A DNA stretch of 64,000 nt. It comes from Clostridia bacterium (GTDB taxonomy: Bacteria > Bacillota > Clostridia > TANB77 > CAG-508). The notes under the pieces were generated by a model. That model had not been told where the DNA came from, made no database searches, and worked only from the letters and a program-made list of their open reading frames with translations. The stretch spans positions 1 through 64,000 of the forward strand of contig JARHYK010000019.1 of assembly GCA_029258515.1 (NCBI GenBank), given 5' to 3'. Positions 1 through 6,762 of this stretch are shown here, in pieces; within the stretch, counting starts at the first letter, position 1, and each line of letters starts with the position of its first letter. Position numbers and translations under genes: made by a program.

Positions 1-899
1 TAGGATATAAATATATCAAAGGAGACCAAATAGGTGGTGCAGTAATAAGAGAAGAAGGAAGTACAGAACAAGAACCAGTAGAATTTGTATGGGTACCAGT
101 TCCAGATATAACAAAAATGGTAGGAGGGACAGAAAAACTAAACAACCCAGGAGAAAGATGGGGAAAATTGTATTCTACTAATAATATAGATAATCCACTG
201 AATGGCACTGATATAGCTAAACCAACAAATACAGAGCATAGAGAACCAGATATTTTAAATCATAAAACTAGAGCAGATGGATATTATCCTAACCTAAATA
301 TATTGAATGATATATTAGGAACATCATATGATCTAAATACATTTAAAAAAGAATTAGAAACAGAATTTTATAATATGTCAGAGAGTGTAAAAAAATATAA
401 AGGTTTTTATGTAGGAAGATATGAAAACAGTTTAGTAGGTAAGGGAAATGATGCATATCTAGCCCCAATAAAAGGAAAAGAATCAGCGACAGGCGATGCA
501 AGTTCTGCTAATACATGGTATGGAATGTATGGAAGACAAAAAAAATACAAAAAAGGAAAAACAGAAGGGCGTTTGATATGGGGATGCCAATATGATGCAA
601 TGATGAAATGGATGAAGAAAAGTGGAGTAAAGGTAGAGTCAGAAACACCAATACCAGGAGCATCAAAGAATACAGGAAGAATTACAGGAACGGTAGAAAC
701 AGATAAATTATGTAATATATATGATTTACTAGGAAATGGTTATGATTGGACAGCAGAATGTTTATTAACGTATCGTAGAGTTCATAGAGGAGGAACTTAT
801 TCTGGTAATGGCAAATATTCACCAGCATATCGTTACTGGGTTGACCCTTCTTATGCTAACACAAACTATTCTTCCCGCACCACACTATATATTCCATAG
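1..899 (+). CDS. FGE-sulfatase/C-type-lectin-fold surface protein, 3' part (5' truncated by window edge)
   Basis: The reading frame is open from base 3 to the TAG at 897-899, so the gene starts upstream of the window and an internal ATG at 117 is not its start. The protein has the features of a formylglycine-generating-enzyme-like domain: a 'VEFVWVPVPD' entry, 'YKGFYVGRYE', 'NTWYGMYGRQ', 'IWGCQYDAMMKWM', 'CNIYDLLGNGYDWTAE' and a C-terminal 'RGGTYSGN...SSRTTLYIP'. In Clostridia such domains usually end secreted or pilin-like surface proteins; none of the usual catalytic evidence for real FGE activity is visible. The last 40 codons use CGT, CGC, AAC, TCC and ACC, unlike the AGA/AAT style of the rest, which recalls the variable region of diversity-generating retroelement targets. 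No template repeat or reverse transcriptase is in the window. Confidence 0.75.
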   Translation, partial: GYKYIKGDQIGGAVIREEGSTEQEPVEFVWVPVPDITKMVGGTEKLNNPGERWGKLYSTNNIDNPLNGTDIAKPTNTEHREPDILNHKTRADGYYPNLNILNDILGTSYDLNTFKKELETEFYNMSESVKKYKGFYVGRYENSLVGKGNDAYLAPIKGKESATGDASSANTWYGMYGRQKKYKKGKTEGRLIWGCQYDAMMKWMKKSGVKVESETPIPGASKNTGRITGTVETDKLCNIYDLLGNGYDWTAECLLTYRRVHRGGTYSGNGKYSPAYRYWVDPSYANTNYSSRTTLYIP

Positions 900-984
900 T
901 ACTTACAACCGATAAAATATTAAGCTAGAAGTAAAAAGAAACTAAATTATATGTCTAATATGTGTACATCACATATGGAATGAG

Positions 985-1029
985 AAAATTGTATTCTGTC
1001 CATTGAGAAAAGCAGAATACAATTTTTTT
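985..1029 (+). terminator. Rho-independent terminator of the FGE-like gene
   Basis: A perfect 14-bp stem (985-998 with 1013-1026, core TTGTATTCTG/CAGAATACAA) closes a 14-nt loop and runs into a T tract ending at 1029. It lies 86 bases after the stop of the FGE-like gene and immediately before the left end of the IS200 remnant. Confidence 0.85.
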
Positions 1030-1031
1030 AT

Positions 1032-1667
1032 TCGCTTTAGCATGTCTAGCACAAAGCGAGACAAAAACCGCAAGTTATGCTGGTGTGTTTTAAAAGTTTA
1101 CAGAAAAAGATATCAAACCGTGATATAATGCTAGTGTTAAAGCCAACAAAAAATCATGAAGGAATGATATCTATGATTAATACTTTATCACATACAAAGT
1201 GGAATTGCAAATATCATATAATATTTATAACAAAATACAGAAAAAAAGTAATATATAATAAATTAAGGACAGATATAAGAGGATATATTCAAGATTTGTG
1301 CAGGTGGGAAGGAGTAAAAATAGTAGAAAGACATTTGGTGACAGATCATGTGCACTTACTATTATCAATACCACCGAAAATGAATATATCAATTTCCATA
1401 GGATATTTGAAAGAAAAAAGCTCAATAATGATATTCAAAGACGATGCAAATTTAAGATACAAATATTGAAACTGTAATTTTTGGGCAACAGTCTATTATG
1501 TAAGTATAGTAGGATTAAACGAAGCAACAAATAGAAAAATATAAGAGATCAAAAAAAGAAAGATCTACTAGAAGATAAAGTAACTAAGAAGGAAAGGCAG
1601 AATCTTAAAATACTGCAAGGTTATAAGCCCTTATAGGGCATGTTAAAACCACCCGTTTAACGGGTGG
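1032..1667 (+). mobile_element. IS200/IS605-family (IS200-like) insertion sequence remnant
   Basis: The element has one transposase gene flanked by sub-terminal hairpins and no terminal inverted repeats, as expected for IS200. The left-end hairpin pairs TCGCTTT (1032-1038) with AAAGCGA (1053-1059). The right-end hairpin pairs CCACCCG (1649-1655) with CGGGTGG (1661-1667) around TTTAA; a second small hairpin GCCC-TTATA-GGGC lies at 1627-1639. Exact cleavage sites cannot be fixed without an empty-site comparison. The transposase is broken, so the copy cannot move by itself. Confidence 0.8.
1173..1571 (+). pseudogene. tnpA: IS200-type TnpA (Y1 HUH transposase), decayed
   Basis: The readable part (1173-1466) matches IS200 TnpA: 'WNCKYHIIFITKYRKK', the HUH motif in 'TDHVHLLLSIPPK', and 'GYLKEKSSIMIF'. 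I chose ATG 1173 because GAAGGA lies 10 bases upstream; upstream in-frame codons are element leader. A TGA at 1467 interrupts the protein where a Gly codon (GGA) is expected ('KY*NCNFWATVYYV'), and a further +1 shift near 1541-1545 is needed to recover the helix that carries the catalytic tyrosine ('NRKYKRSKK'). Two separate lesions, neither at a CGG codon, mark this as ordinary decay. Confidence 0.85.
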
Positions 1668-1673
1668 CTATTA

Positions 1674-2528
1674 TTAATTCAATCCATATAAATTTCCATC
1701 AATTAAAAGTTTAGCTCTTTTTCTAGTTTTTTCATCAGAATTTAAAGCATTTTCTAAAAAATCAGGATGATTAATTAAAAAAGTTTTCATAGTTTCATCA
1801 GGATTAATATAAAAATCTTCTAATAATTTAGCTTGATTTTCATTGATAATACCTAAATCTAATGCTTTTTTAAATAAAGAGCAATCTACATTAACTAAAG
1901 AAAGTGATTTTACATTTTCATCTTCTAACTTTTCTTTACCACCTTGCATTCTATCAACAACAACTGCTGACCATAAAATATCACTTCCAAGATTTTTAAT
2001 AGCTGGAATCCAAGCTCGAAGATAACTAGAAGCAACATTGATTAAATCAGCAACATGCAAAACTTTCTTATCTTTTAAGTCAGTTACAAACTCAGAATCT
2101 TCAAAATTACTATCACTAACAACAGTAGATAAATCTTTAAAAATTGAAATATGAGGTTTACCTAAAAGGTGAGCAATAATATTAGAAAAGAACCAATCTC
2201 TACGTTCACCACCAGAAATATAATCAATATCATTAACATCAATATTTTTTTCAATATAATCTTTCATACTATTAACAACATCTCTATAAATTTTATTGCT
2301 TTCGTATTGATGTAAAACTTTCTTAAATAATTTACCAGGTAAAGCAATTTTATCATTCAAACATTCATCAATAAAACTTAAAAATAAACTAGCTTCTTTT
2401 TCACTTCCAAAAACAAAATGGGTATTAATAAAAAAAGGCCCAATTTTACCAGAAGTATACCAAAAAGGCTTGTTTTCTTCACAAAATTTAATAGCATTAG
2501 TTTCAAATAAATATGACATAATATCCAT
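1674..2528 (-). CDS. Orotate phosphoribosyltransferase-like protein (PRTase fold)
   Basis: A 284-residue protein with the PyrE-like N-terminal signature 'FWYTSGKIGPFFINTHF' (around residues 21-37) and a phosphoribosyltransferase core with 'YISGGERRDWFFSNIIAHLLGKPHISIFKD' in short pieces across residues 103-132. The classical PRPP loop is not obvious, and the protein is longer than normal PyrE (about 200-220), with a C-terminal helical extension. The start at 2528 has a strong GGGGAGG site about 7 bases upstream. It is divergently placed next to pyrF-pyrK-pyrD, which supports a role in UMP synthesis or base salvage, but the substrate is inferred. Confidence 0.65.
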   Translation of the reverse strand: MDIMSYLFETNAIKFCEENKPFWYTSGKIGPFFINTHFVFGSEKEASLFLSFIDECLNDKIALPGKLFKKVLHQYESNKIYRDVVNSMKDYIEKNIDVNDIDYISGGERRDWFFSNIIAHLLGKPHISIFKDLSTVVSDSNFEDSEFVTDLKDKKVLHVADLINVASSYLRAWIPAIKNLGSDILWSAVVVDRMQGGKEKLEDENVKSLSLVNVDCSLFKKALDLGIINENQAKLLEDFYINPDETMKTFLINHPDFLENALNSDEKTRKRAKLLIDGNLYGLN

Positions 2529-2661
2529 AATATAACCTCCCCAAATATATTAAAAATATTGTAAACAAAAATAAATAAAATGTCAATAAAAAATATTGAA
2601 AAAAGATTTATGAAATGATAATATATAAGAAAAAATAAAAAAGGTGAAGGGAAAACAAAAT

Positions 2662-3021
2662 ATGAAAATATTTATATATTATCCTAAATGTGCAACTTGC
2701 CAAAAAGCAAAAAAATGGCTAGATGAAAATAATATTAAATATGAGGAAAGAAATATAGTAGAAGAAAATCCAAAAGAAGAAGAACTAAAAAAATGGATAA
2801 AAGAAAGTAACTACGAGATAAAAAGGTTTTTTAATACAAGTGGACTAAAATATAAAGAATTAAACCTAAAAGAAAAACTACTTAAAATGACAGAAGAAGA
2901 AAAAATAAAGCTACTATCAACAGATGGAATGCTTGTAAAAAGACCAATAGTAATAAGTGAACAAAATGTATTTGTAGGTTTTAAAGAAAAAGAATGGAAA
3001 GAAATGTTAGAAAGGAAGTAA
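2662..3021 (+). CDS. ArsC/Spx-family thioredoxin-fold protein
   Basis: A 119-residue protein of the arsenate-reductase-like (ArsC/Spx/YffB) family: beta-strand 'MKIFIYYPKCATCQKAKKWL' contains a CxxC motif (CATC), followed by 'YEERNIVEENP', 'FNTSGLKYKELNLKEKL' and 'LVKRPIVIS'. I place the start at ATG 2662, 9 bases after AAGGGA, rather than at an in-frame GTG at 2644. It lies 3 bases before pyrF and is probably the first gene of that operon. Whether it reduces a substrate or acts as an Spx-like regulator cannot be decided from sequence; the residues that Spx uses to bind RNA polymerase are not clearly present. Confidence 0.8.
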   Translation: MKIFIYYPKCATCQKAKKWLDENNIKYEERNIVEENPKEEELKKWIKESNYEIKRFFNTSGLKYKELNLKEKLLKMTEEEKIKLLSTDGMLVKRPIVISEQNVFVGFKEKEWKEMLERK

Positions 3022-3024
3022 AAA

Positions 3025-3969
3025 ATGAAAAATGCTATTGATATATTAATAGAAAAAATAACAAAAATGAATAACCCAACAGTAATGGGATTAGATCCAA
3101 GATATGAATTATTACCTAAATGTGTAACAGATAAATATCCAAAAACTTTGGAAGGAGCAAGTGAAGCAATTGTAGAATTTAATAAAAAACTAATAGATGC
3201 AACATATGATATAATACCTGCAATAAAACCACAAATAGCTTTTTATGAAATGTTTGGAATACCAGGAATGAAAGCTTTCCAAGAAACATGTAAATACGCA
3301 AAAGAAAAAGGAATGCTAGTAATAGCTGATATCAAAAGAGGAGACATAGGCTCAACAGCACAAGGATATTCAAATGCATTTTTAGGAAAAACAAAAATAG
3401 GAGACATAGAAAGTGCAATATTTGATGTGGATTTTGTAACAATAAATCCATATATGGGGATAGATTCAGTTAAACCATTTATAGAAGATTGTAAAAAATA
3501 TAATAAAGGAATATTTATACTTGTAAAAACATCAAACCCATCATCAGGAGAAATACAAGATGTAAAAACAGAAGATGGTGAAGAAATATATAGTAAAGTT
3601 GTAAAATTAGTTGAAAAATGGGGAGAAGAATTAAGAGGAAAACATGGATATAGTTCTATTGCAGCAGTAGTAGGAGCAACATATCCAGAAGAATTAAAGA
3701 AAATAAGAAAAATAGCCCCACATACATATTTTTTAATTCCAGGATATGGAGCACAAGGAGGAAAAGCAAGTGATATTGCATTAGGATTTGACAAAAATGG
3801 ATTAGGAGGAATTATAAATGCGTCAAGAAGTCTAATGAGTGCATATAAATCAGAAAACTGGAAAGACAAATTCAAAGAAAGTGAATATTTCAAAGCAACA
3901 AGAGAAGAAGCATTAAGAATGAAAGAAGAAATAAATAAAGGAATAGAAGAAAACAAAAAAAGGAGGTAA
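3025..3969 (+). CDS. pyrF: Orotidine 5'-phosphate decarboxylase
   Basis: Catalyses OMP to UMP, the last step of de novo pyrimidine synthesis, in the cytosol. The 314-residue protein belongs to the longer PyrF subfamily: 'MGLDPRYELLP' (21-31), 'IKPQIAFYE' (67-75), catalytic 'ADIKRGDIG' with Asp102, Lys104 and Asp107, 'NPYMGIDS', and the phosphate-binding end 'IPGYGAQGG...IINASRS'. The TAA of the preceding gene is followed by only three bases before this ATG, and pyrK follows after three bases with a GGAGG inside the end of pyrF, so the genes are co-transcribed. Confidence 0.96.
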   Translation: MKNAIDILIEKITKMNNPTVMGLDPRYELLPKCVTDKYPKTLEGASEAIVEFNKKLIDATYDIIPAIKPQIAFYEMFGIPGMKAFQETCKYAKEKGMLVIADIKRGDIGSTAQGYSNAFLGKTKIGDIESAIFDVDFVTINPYMGIDSVKPFIEDCKKYNKGIFILVKTSNPSSGEIQDVKTEDGEEIYSKVVKLVEKWGEELRGKHGYSSIAAVVGATYPEELKKIRKIAPHTYFLIPGYGAQGGKASDIALGFDKNGLGGIINASRSLMSAYKSENWKDKFKESEYFKATREEALRMKEEINKGIEENKKRR

Positions 3970-3972
3970 AAA

Positions 3973-4764
3973 ATGGCAGAACAAGTATTAGCTACATTAA
4001 TAGACAAAAGTGAAATAATTAAAGATGTATATCATTTTAAAGTAAAAGCAGAAAAAATAGTAAACGAAGCAAAACCAGGAAATTTTATAGAAATTAGAGT
4101 AAATGAAAATACAGAACCATTTTTAAGAAGACCAATTAGTATATATAACTTAGATAAAGAAAAAGGAATTTTAGAATTCATATTCCAAGTTAAAGGAAAA
4201 GGAACTAAAATATTAGCAGAAAAACAAAAAGGTGATTTAATAGATATTATAGGACCATTAGGATTTGGAACATTTAAGTTAAAAGATTACAAAAATATAT
4301 TAATACTAGGGGGAGGAATAGGGATATTTCCATTATATGAATTAGCAAAACAAGCAAAAAAGGAAGGAATAAATGTCAATACTTATTTAGGATTTAGAAA
4401 TAAAGAATTTGTAATGTTAGAAGAAGAATTTGATAAAGTTTCAAACAAACTAACTATAACTACAGACGATGGAAGTTATAAAGAAAAAGGATTTGCAATT
4501 GACTTCTTAGAAAAAGACATAGAAAAACAAAAAATAGATTGTATATATGCATGTGGTCCATTACCAATGCTAAAAGCAATACAAAAATTAGCTAATGAAA
4601 CAAAAATAGAATGTCAAATTTCATTAGAAGAAAAAATGGGATGTGGTTTAGGAGTATGCTTAGGCTGTGCAGTAAAAAAAGCAAATAGCCCAAAAGATAA
4701 TCCAGAATATTTTCATGTGTGTAAAGGTGGCCCTGTTTTTAATAGTAGAGATGTAGAAATATAA
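3973..4764 (+). CDS. pyrK: Dihydroorotate dehydrogenase B, electron-transfer subunit
   Basis: The 263-residue flavoprotein passes electrons from PyrD's FMN through FAD and a [2Fe-2S] cluster to NAD+. Visible parts are the FAD-binding 'RRPISIY' (52-58), the nucleotide-binding 'LGGGIGIFPLY' (112-122), 'CGPLPML' (194-200) and four cluster cysteines at 224, 229, 232 and 250 in 'GCGLGVCLGCA...VCKGGPVF'. The next gene is pyrD, the partner subunit, 23 bases downstream. Confidence 0.96.
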   Translation: MAEQVLATLIDKSEIIKDVYHFKVKAEKIVNEAKPGNFIEIRVNENTEPFLRRPISIYNLDKEKGILEFIFQVKGKGTKILAEKQKGDLIDIIGPLGFGTFKLKDYKNILILGGGIGIFPLYELAKQAKKEGINVNTYLGFRNKEFVMLEEEFDKVSNKLTITTDDGSYKEKGFAIDFLEKDIEKQKIDCIYACGPLPMLKAIQKLANETKIECQISLEEKMGCGLGVCLGCAVKKANSPKDNPEYFHVCKGGPVFNSRDVEI

Positions 4765-4787
4765 AAATGTGTGTGAAAGGAGAAAAT

Positions 4788-5685
4788 ATGAATACAAAAA
4801 TTAATTTAGCAGGAATAGAAATGAAAAATCCAGTAACAGTAGCTGCAGGAACATTTGGATATGGAAGAGAATACAGCCAATTTTTTGATTTAGGAAGATT
4901 AGGAGCAATAATAACAAAAGGAACATCTTTAAAGCCTAAAAATGGAAATAAACCAACAAGAGTATGTGAAACACCAAGTGGTATGTTAAATAGTATAGGA
5001 CTTCAAAACCCAGGTGTAGAATATTTTGCACAAAATGACCTACCATTTTTAAGAAAATATGACACAAAAATAATAGTAAATGCATGTGGAAGTTCTGTAG
5101 AAGAATATGTGGAACTTTGTAAAATATTAAATACATTAGATATAGATGGTGTAGAATTAAACTTATCATGCCCAAATGTAAAAGAAGGATGTATGGCATT
5201 TGGAAATACATATGATGGAGTAAAAAAAGTAACAAGTGAAGTAAGGAAAGTGTTAGATAAACCATTGATTGTAAAACTAACACCAAACGTAACTGATATA
5301 GCCCGGAATAGCAAAAGCAGTAGAAGATGCTGGAGCAGATGGAGTGTCATTAATAAATACATTATTAGGAATGAAAATAGACATACACAAAAAACAACCA
5401 GTACTTGCAAATATAACAGGAGGACTATCAGGACCAGCAATAAGACCAGTAGCAGTTAGAATGGTATATCAAGTAGCTAAAGCAGTAAAAATACCAATAT
5501 TAGGAATGGGTGGAATTGTATCAGGAGAAGATGCAATAGAATTCATGTTAGCAGGAGCAACAGCTGTATCAATAGGAGCAGGAAACTTTATAGATCCATA
5601 TACAAGCATAAAGACAATAGAAGGAATAGAAAAATATTTAAAAGAAGAAAAAATAGAAGATATAAATGATATAATAGGAATATGA
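4788..5685 (+). CDS. pyrD: Dihydroorotate dehydrogenase B, catalytic subunit, with +1 shift at CGG
   Basis: Oxidises dihydroorotate to orotate using FMN, paired with PyrK. Frame one (4788-5303, 172 codons) carries '[11 protein letters not shown]', 'ITKGTS', 'NLSCPNV' (125-131) and the loop Cys at about 135. The zero frame then meets CGG at 5304 and loses homology; skipping C5304 restores '[13 protein letters not shown]...SLINTLLG...[12 protein letters not shown]...GMGGI' to the TGA at 5683-5685. The joined protein is 298 residues, the normal PyrDB length (about 300-310). Without the shift the protein would lose its C-terminal third, including FMN phosphate-binding residues. Start chosen at ATG 4788 with GAAAGGAG upstream. 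A sequencing error would look the same, but see the five-site pattern. Confidence 0.9.
5304..5306 (+). other. In-frame CGG, candidate +1 recoding site in pyrD
   Basis: Context GCC CGG AAT in the zero frame; reading GCC, skipping C, then GGA ATA GCA restores PyrD ('DIA-GIAKA'). No Shine-Dalgarno-like stimulator is seen upstream. The zero-frame stop comes only about 50 codons later. Confidence 0.7.
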
Positions 5686-5688
5686 CAA

Positions 5689-5750
5689 TTTTTAGGACAA
5701 GTTAAAAAAGTACCAGTTTAAAGTAATCTTTTTTTAACTTGTCCTAAAAA
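5689..5750. terminator. Long palindromic terminator after pyrD
   Basis: The arms 5689-5710 and 5728-5750 pair over about 22 bp (core AGGACAAGTTAAAAAAG) with one bulged T. It begins 3 bases after the pyrD stop. Its sequence resembles the palindrome at 25629-25722, see findings. Confidence 0.8.
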
Positions 5751-5839
5751 GAATCATACCTATAATTAAAACTATAACTAACACATTATAAAAATGTCGA
5801 ATTTTGCGATGAAAAGTCTAATAAATAAAGAAAAAAACA

Positions 5840-5867
5840 TTGACAAATAATTTTAAAGTATTATACT
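5840..5867 (+). promoter_or_regulatory. Sigma-A-type promoter
   Basis: TTGACA at 5840-5845 and TATACT at 5862-5867 with a 16-bp spacer. It precedes the Rpn-like gene at 5989 by about 120 bases. The 303 bases between pyrD and that gene hold the terminator above, this promoter and an otherwise featureless AT-rich leader. Confidence 0.7.
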
Positions 5868-5988
5868 AAATATAAGAGTTATAATTCTTAAAATTTTTAT
5901 TCAAATATTTTAATCTAAAATAAAATCCAAATTAAAACTAAAGAAGAAAAATATATAAACGAAAGGAGGAATAGATAGAACGTAAAAA

Positions 5989-6624
5989 ATGAATCAATAT
6001 CTATTATGCAATAGAAATATTGTATTAAGAAAAATTTTAAATACACATGAAAATTTATATATTATAAAAGATTTAATAGAAGCTTTTTTAAATATAAAAA
6101 TAAAACACATAAAGATAAATGAATATATTGAAGAAAATCAATATTATTTACCAGATGAAGAAAATTTTGGAATAGTAGATGTACGTATAAAAACTGAAGA
6201 AAATGAAGAATTTAATGTAGGACTATTATTCTTAGATGGAATGCACATTCAAACTAAAATTGCTTTATATTATTTATATGTTCACACAAATCAAGTATGT
6301 TATAAAGATAATAGAAAAATAGCAAAAACAATAACAATTAATTTTTTAGATTTTCCATATTATAATTCATCACAATATCATAAAAAAGCAATTCTTAACA
6401 AGTTTAGAACAATAGATTTTAGGGAAGAAGAAGCAGAAACACATATTATAGAATTGCCTAAATTTAAAATAATGAGTAATGAAGAAATAACAAAGCAAGA
6501 ACAATGGATGAGTTATATTGTTGGAGAAGATAAACAGTTAATAAATAGAATAAAAAAACAAAATAAATATATAAAACAATTAGATGATGAAGTGTCTAAA
6601 TTTTGGGAAAATGAAAAAATATAA
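5989..6624 (+). CDS. Rpn/PDDEXK_2-family nuclease relative, probably catalytically degenerate
   Basis: A 211-residue protein with the layout of the recombination-promoting nuclease / putative transposase (PDDEXK_2) family: an N-terminal helical 'LNTHENLYIIKDLIEAFLNI', a core strand 'FGIVDVRIKTEENEEFNVGLLF', 'ALYYLYVHTNQ', 'TITINFLDFPYY', 'HIIELPKF'. In active members the core reads D-(x)n-ExQ/ExK; here only the Asp of 'VDVR' is plausible, and the expected ExQ strand is 'NVGLLF'. It is also shorter than full-length members (about 280-300). I infer a domesticated or decaying copy. RBS GAAAGGAGG lies about 20 bases upstream of the ATG, so spacing is long. Confidence 0.55.
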   Translation: MNQYLLCNRNIVLRKILNTHENLYIIKDLIEAFLNIKIKHIKINEYIEENQYYLPDEENFGIVDVRIKTEENEEFNVGLLFLDGMHIQTKIALYYLYVHTNQVCYKDNRKIAKTITINFLDFPYYNSSQYHKKAILNKFRTIDFREEEAETHIIELPKFKIMSNEEITKQEQWMSYIVGEDKQLINRIKKQNKYIKQLDDEVSKFWENEKI

Positions 6625-6702
6625 AAAGAAAATGAAAAAATATAAAAAGAAAATATAAAATATAAAAAGAAAATATAAAATATAAAAAGAAATAAAAAAG
6701 AA
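6608..6702. repeat. Tandem AT-rich simple repeat
   Basis: Imperfect tandem units of 'AAAATATAAAAAGA' and 'GAAAATGAAAAAATATAAAA' type start in the last codons of the Rpn-like gene and continue to about 6702. It looks like slippage expansion of the gene's own 3' end (the unit encodes 'ENEKI'). Confidence 0.7.
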
Positions 6703-6710
6703 GAAAAATA

Positions 6711-6747
6711 AAAAATCAAAAGTATAAAATTTATACTTTTGATTTTT
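6711..6747. terminator. Bidirectional terminator between convergent genes
   Basis: An 18-bp perfect stem (6711-6728 with 6730-6747; core ATCAAAAGTATAAA) with a one-base centre, flanked by A and T runs on both sides. It can end both the Rpn-like gene and the penicillin-binding protein gene. Confidence 0.85.
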
Positions 6748-6762
6748 AATATATATATTAAA

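Noticed and set aside
1467..1469. TGA in the transposase read as Trp or Gly (alternative code)
   Set aside because: Other genes (for example pyrD) end at TGA, TGG encodes Trp normally, and the transposase has a second lesion, so decay is simpler.
3243..4007. Long antisense open frame opposite pyrF
   Set aside because: It is a shadow of a strong coding region; Leu/Ser/Phe-rich composition and no ribosome site.
6608..6702. Possible CRISPR or phase-variable repeat array
   Set aside because: Units are short, contiguous and without spacers; no cas genes in the window.
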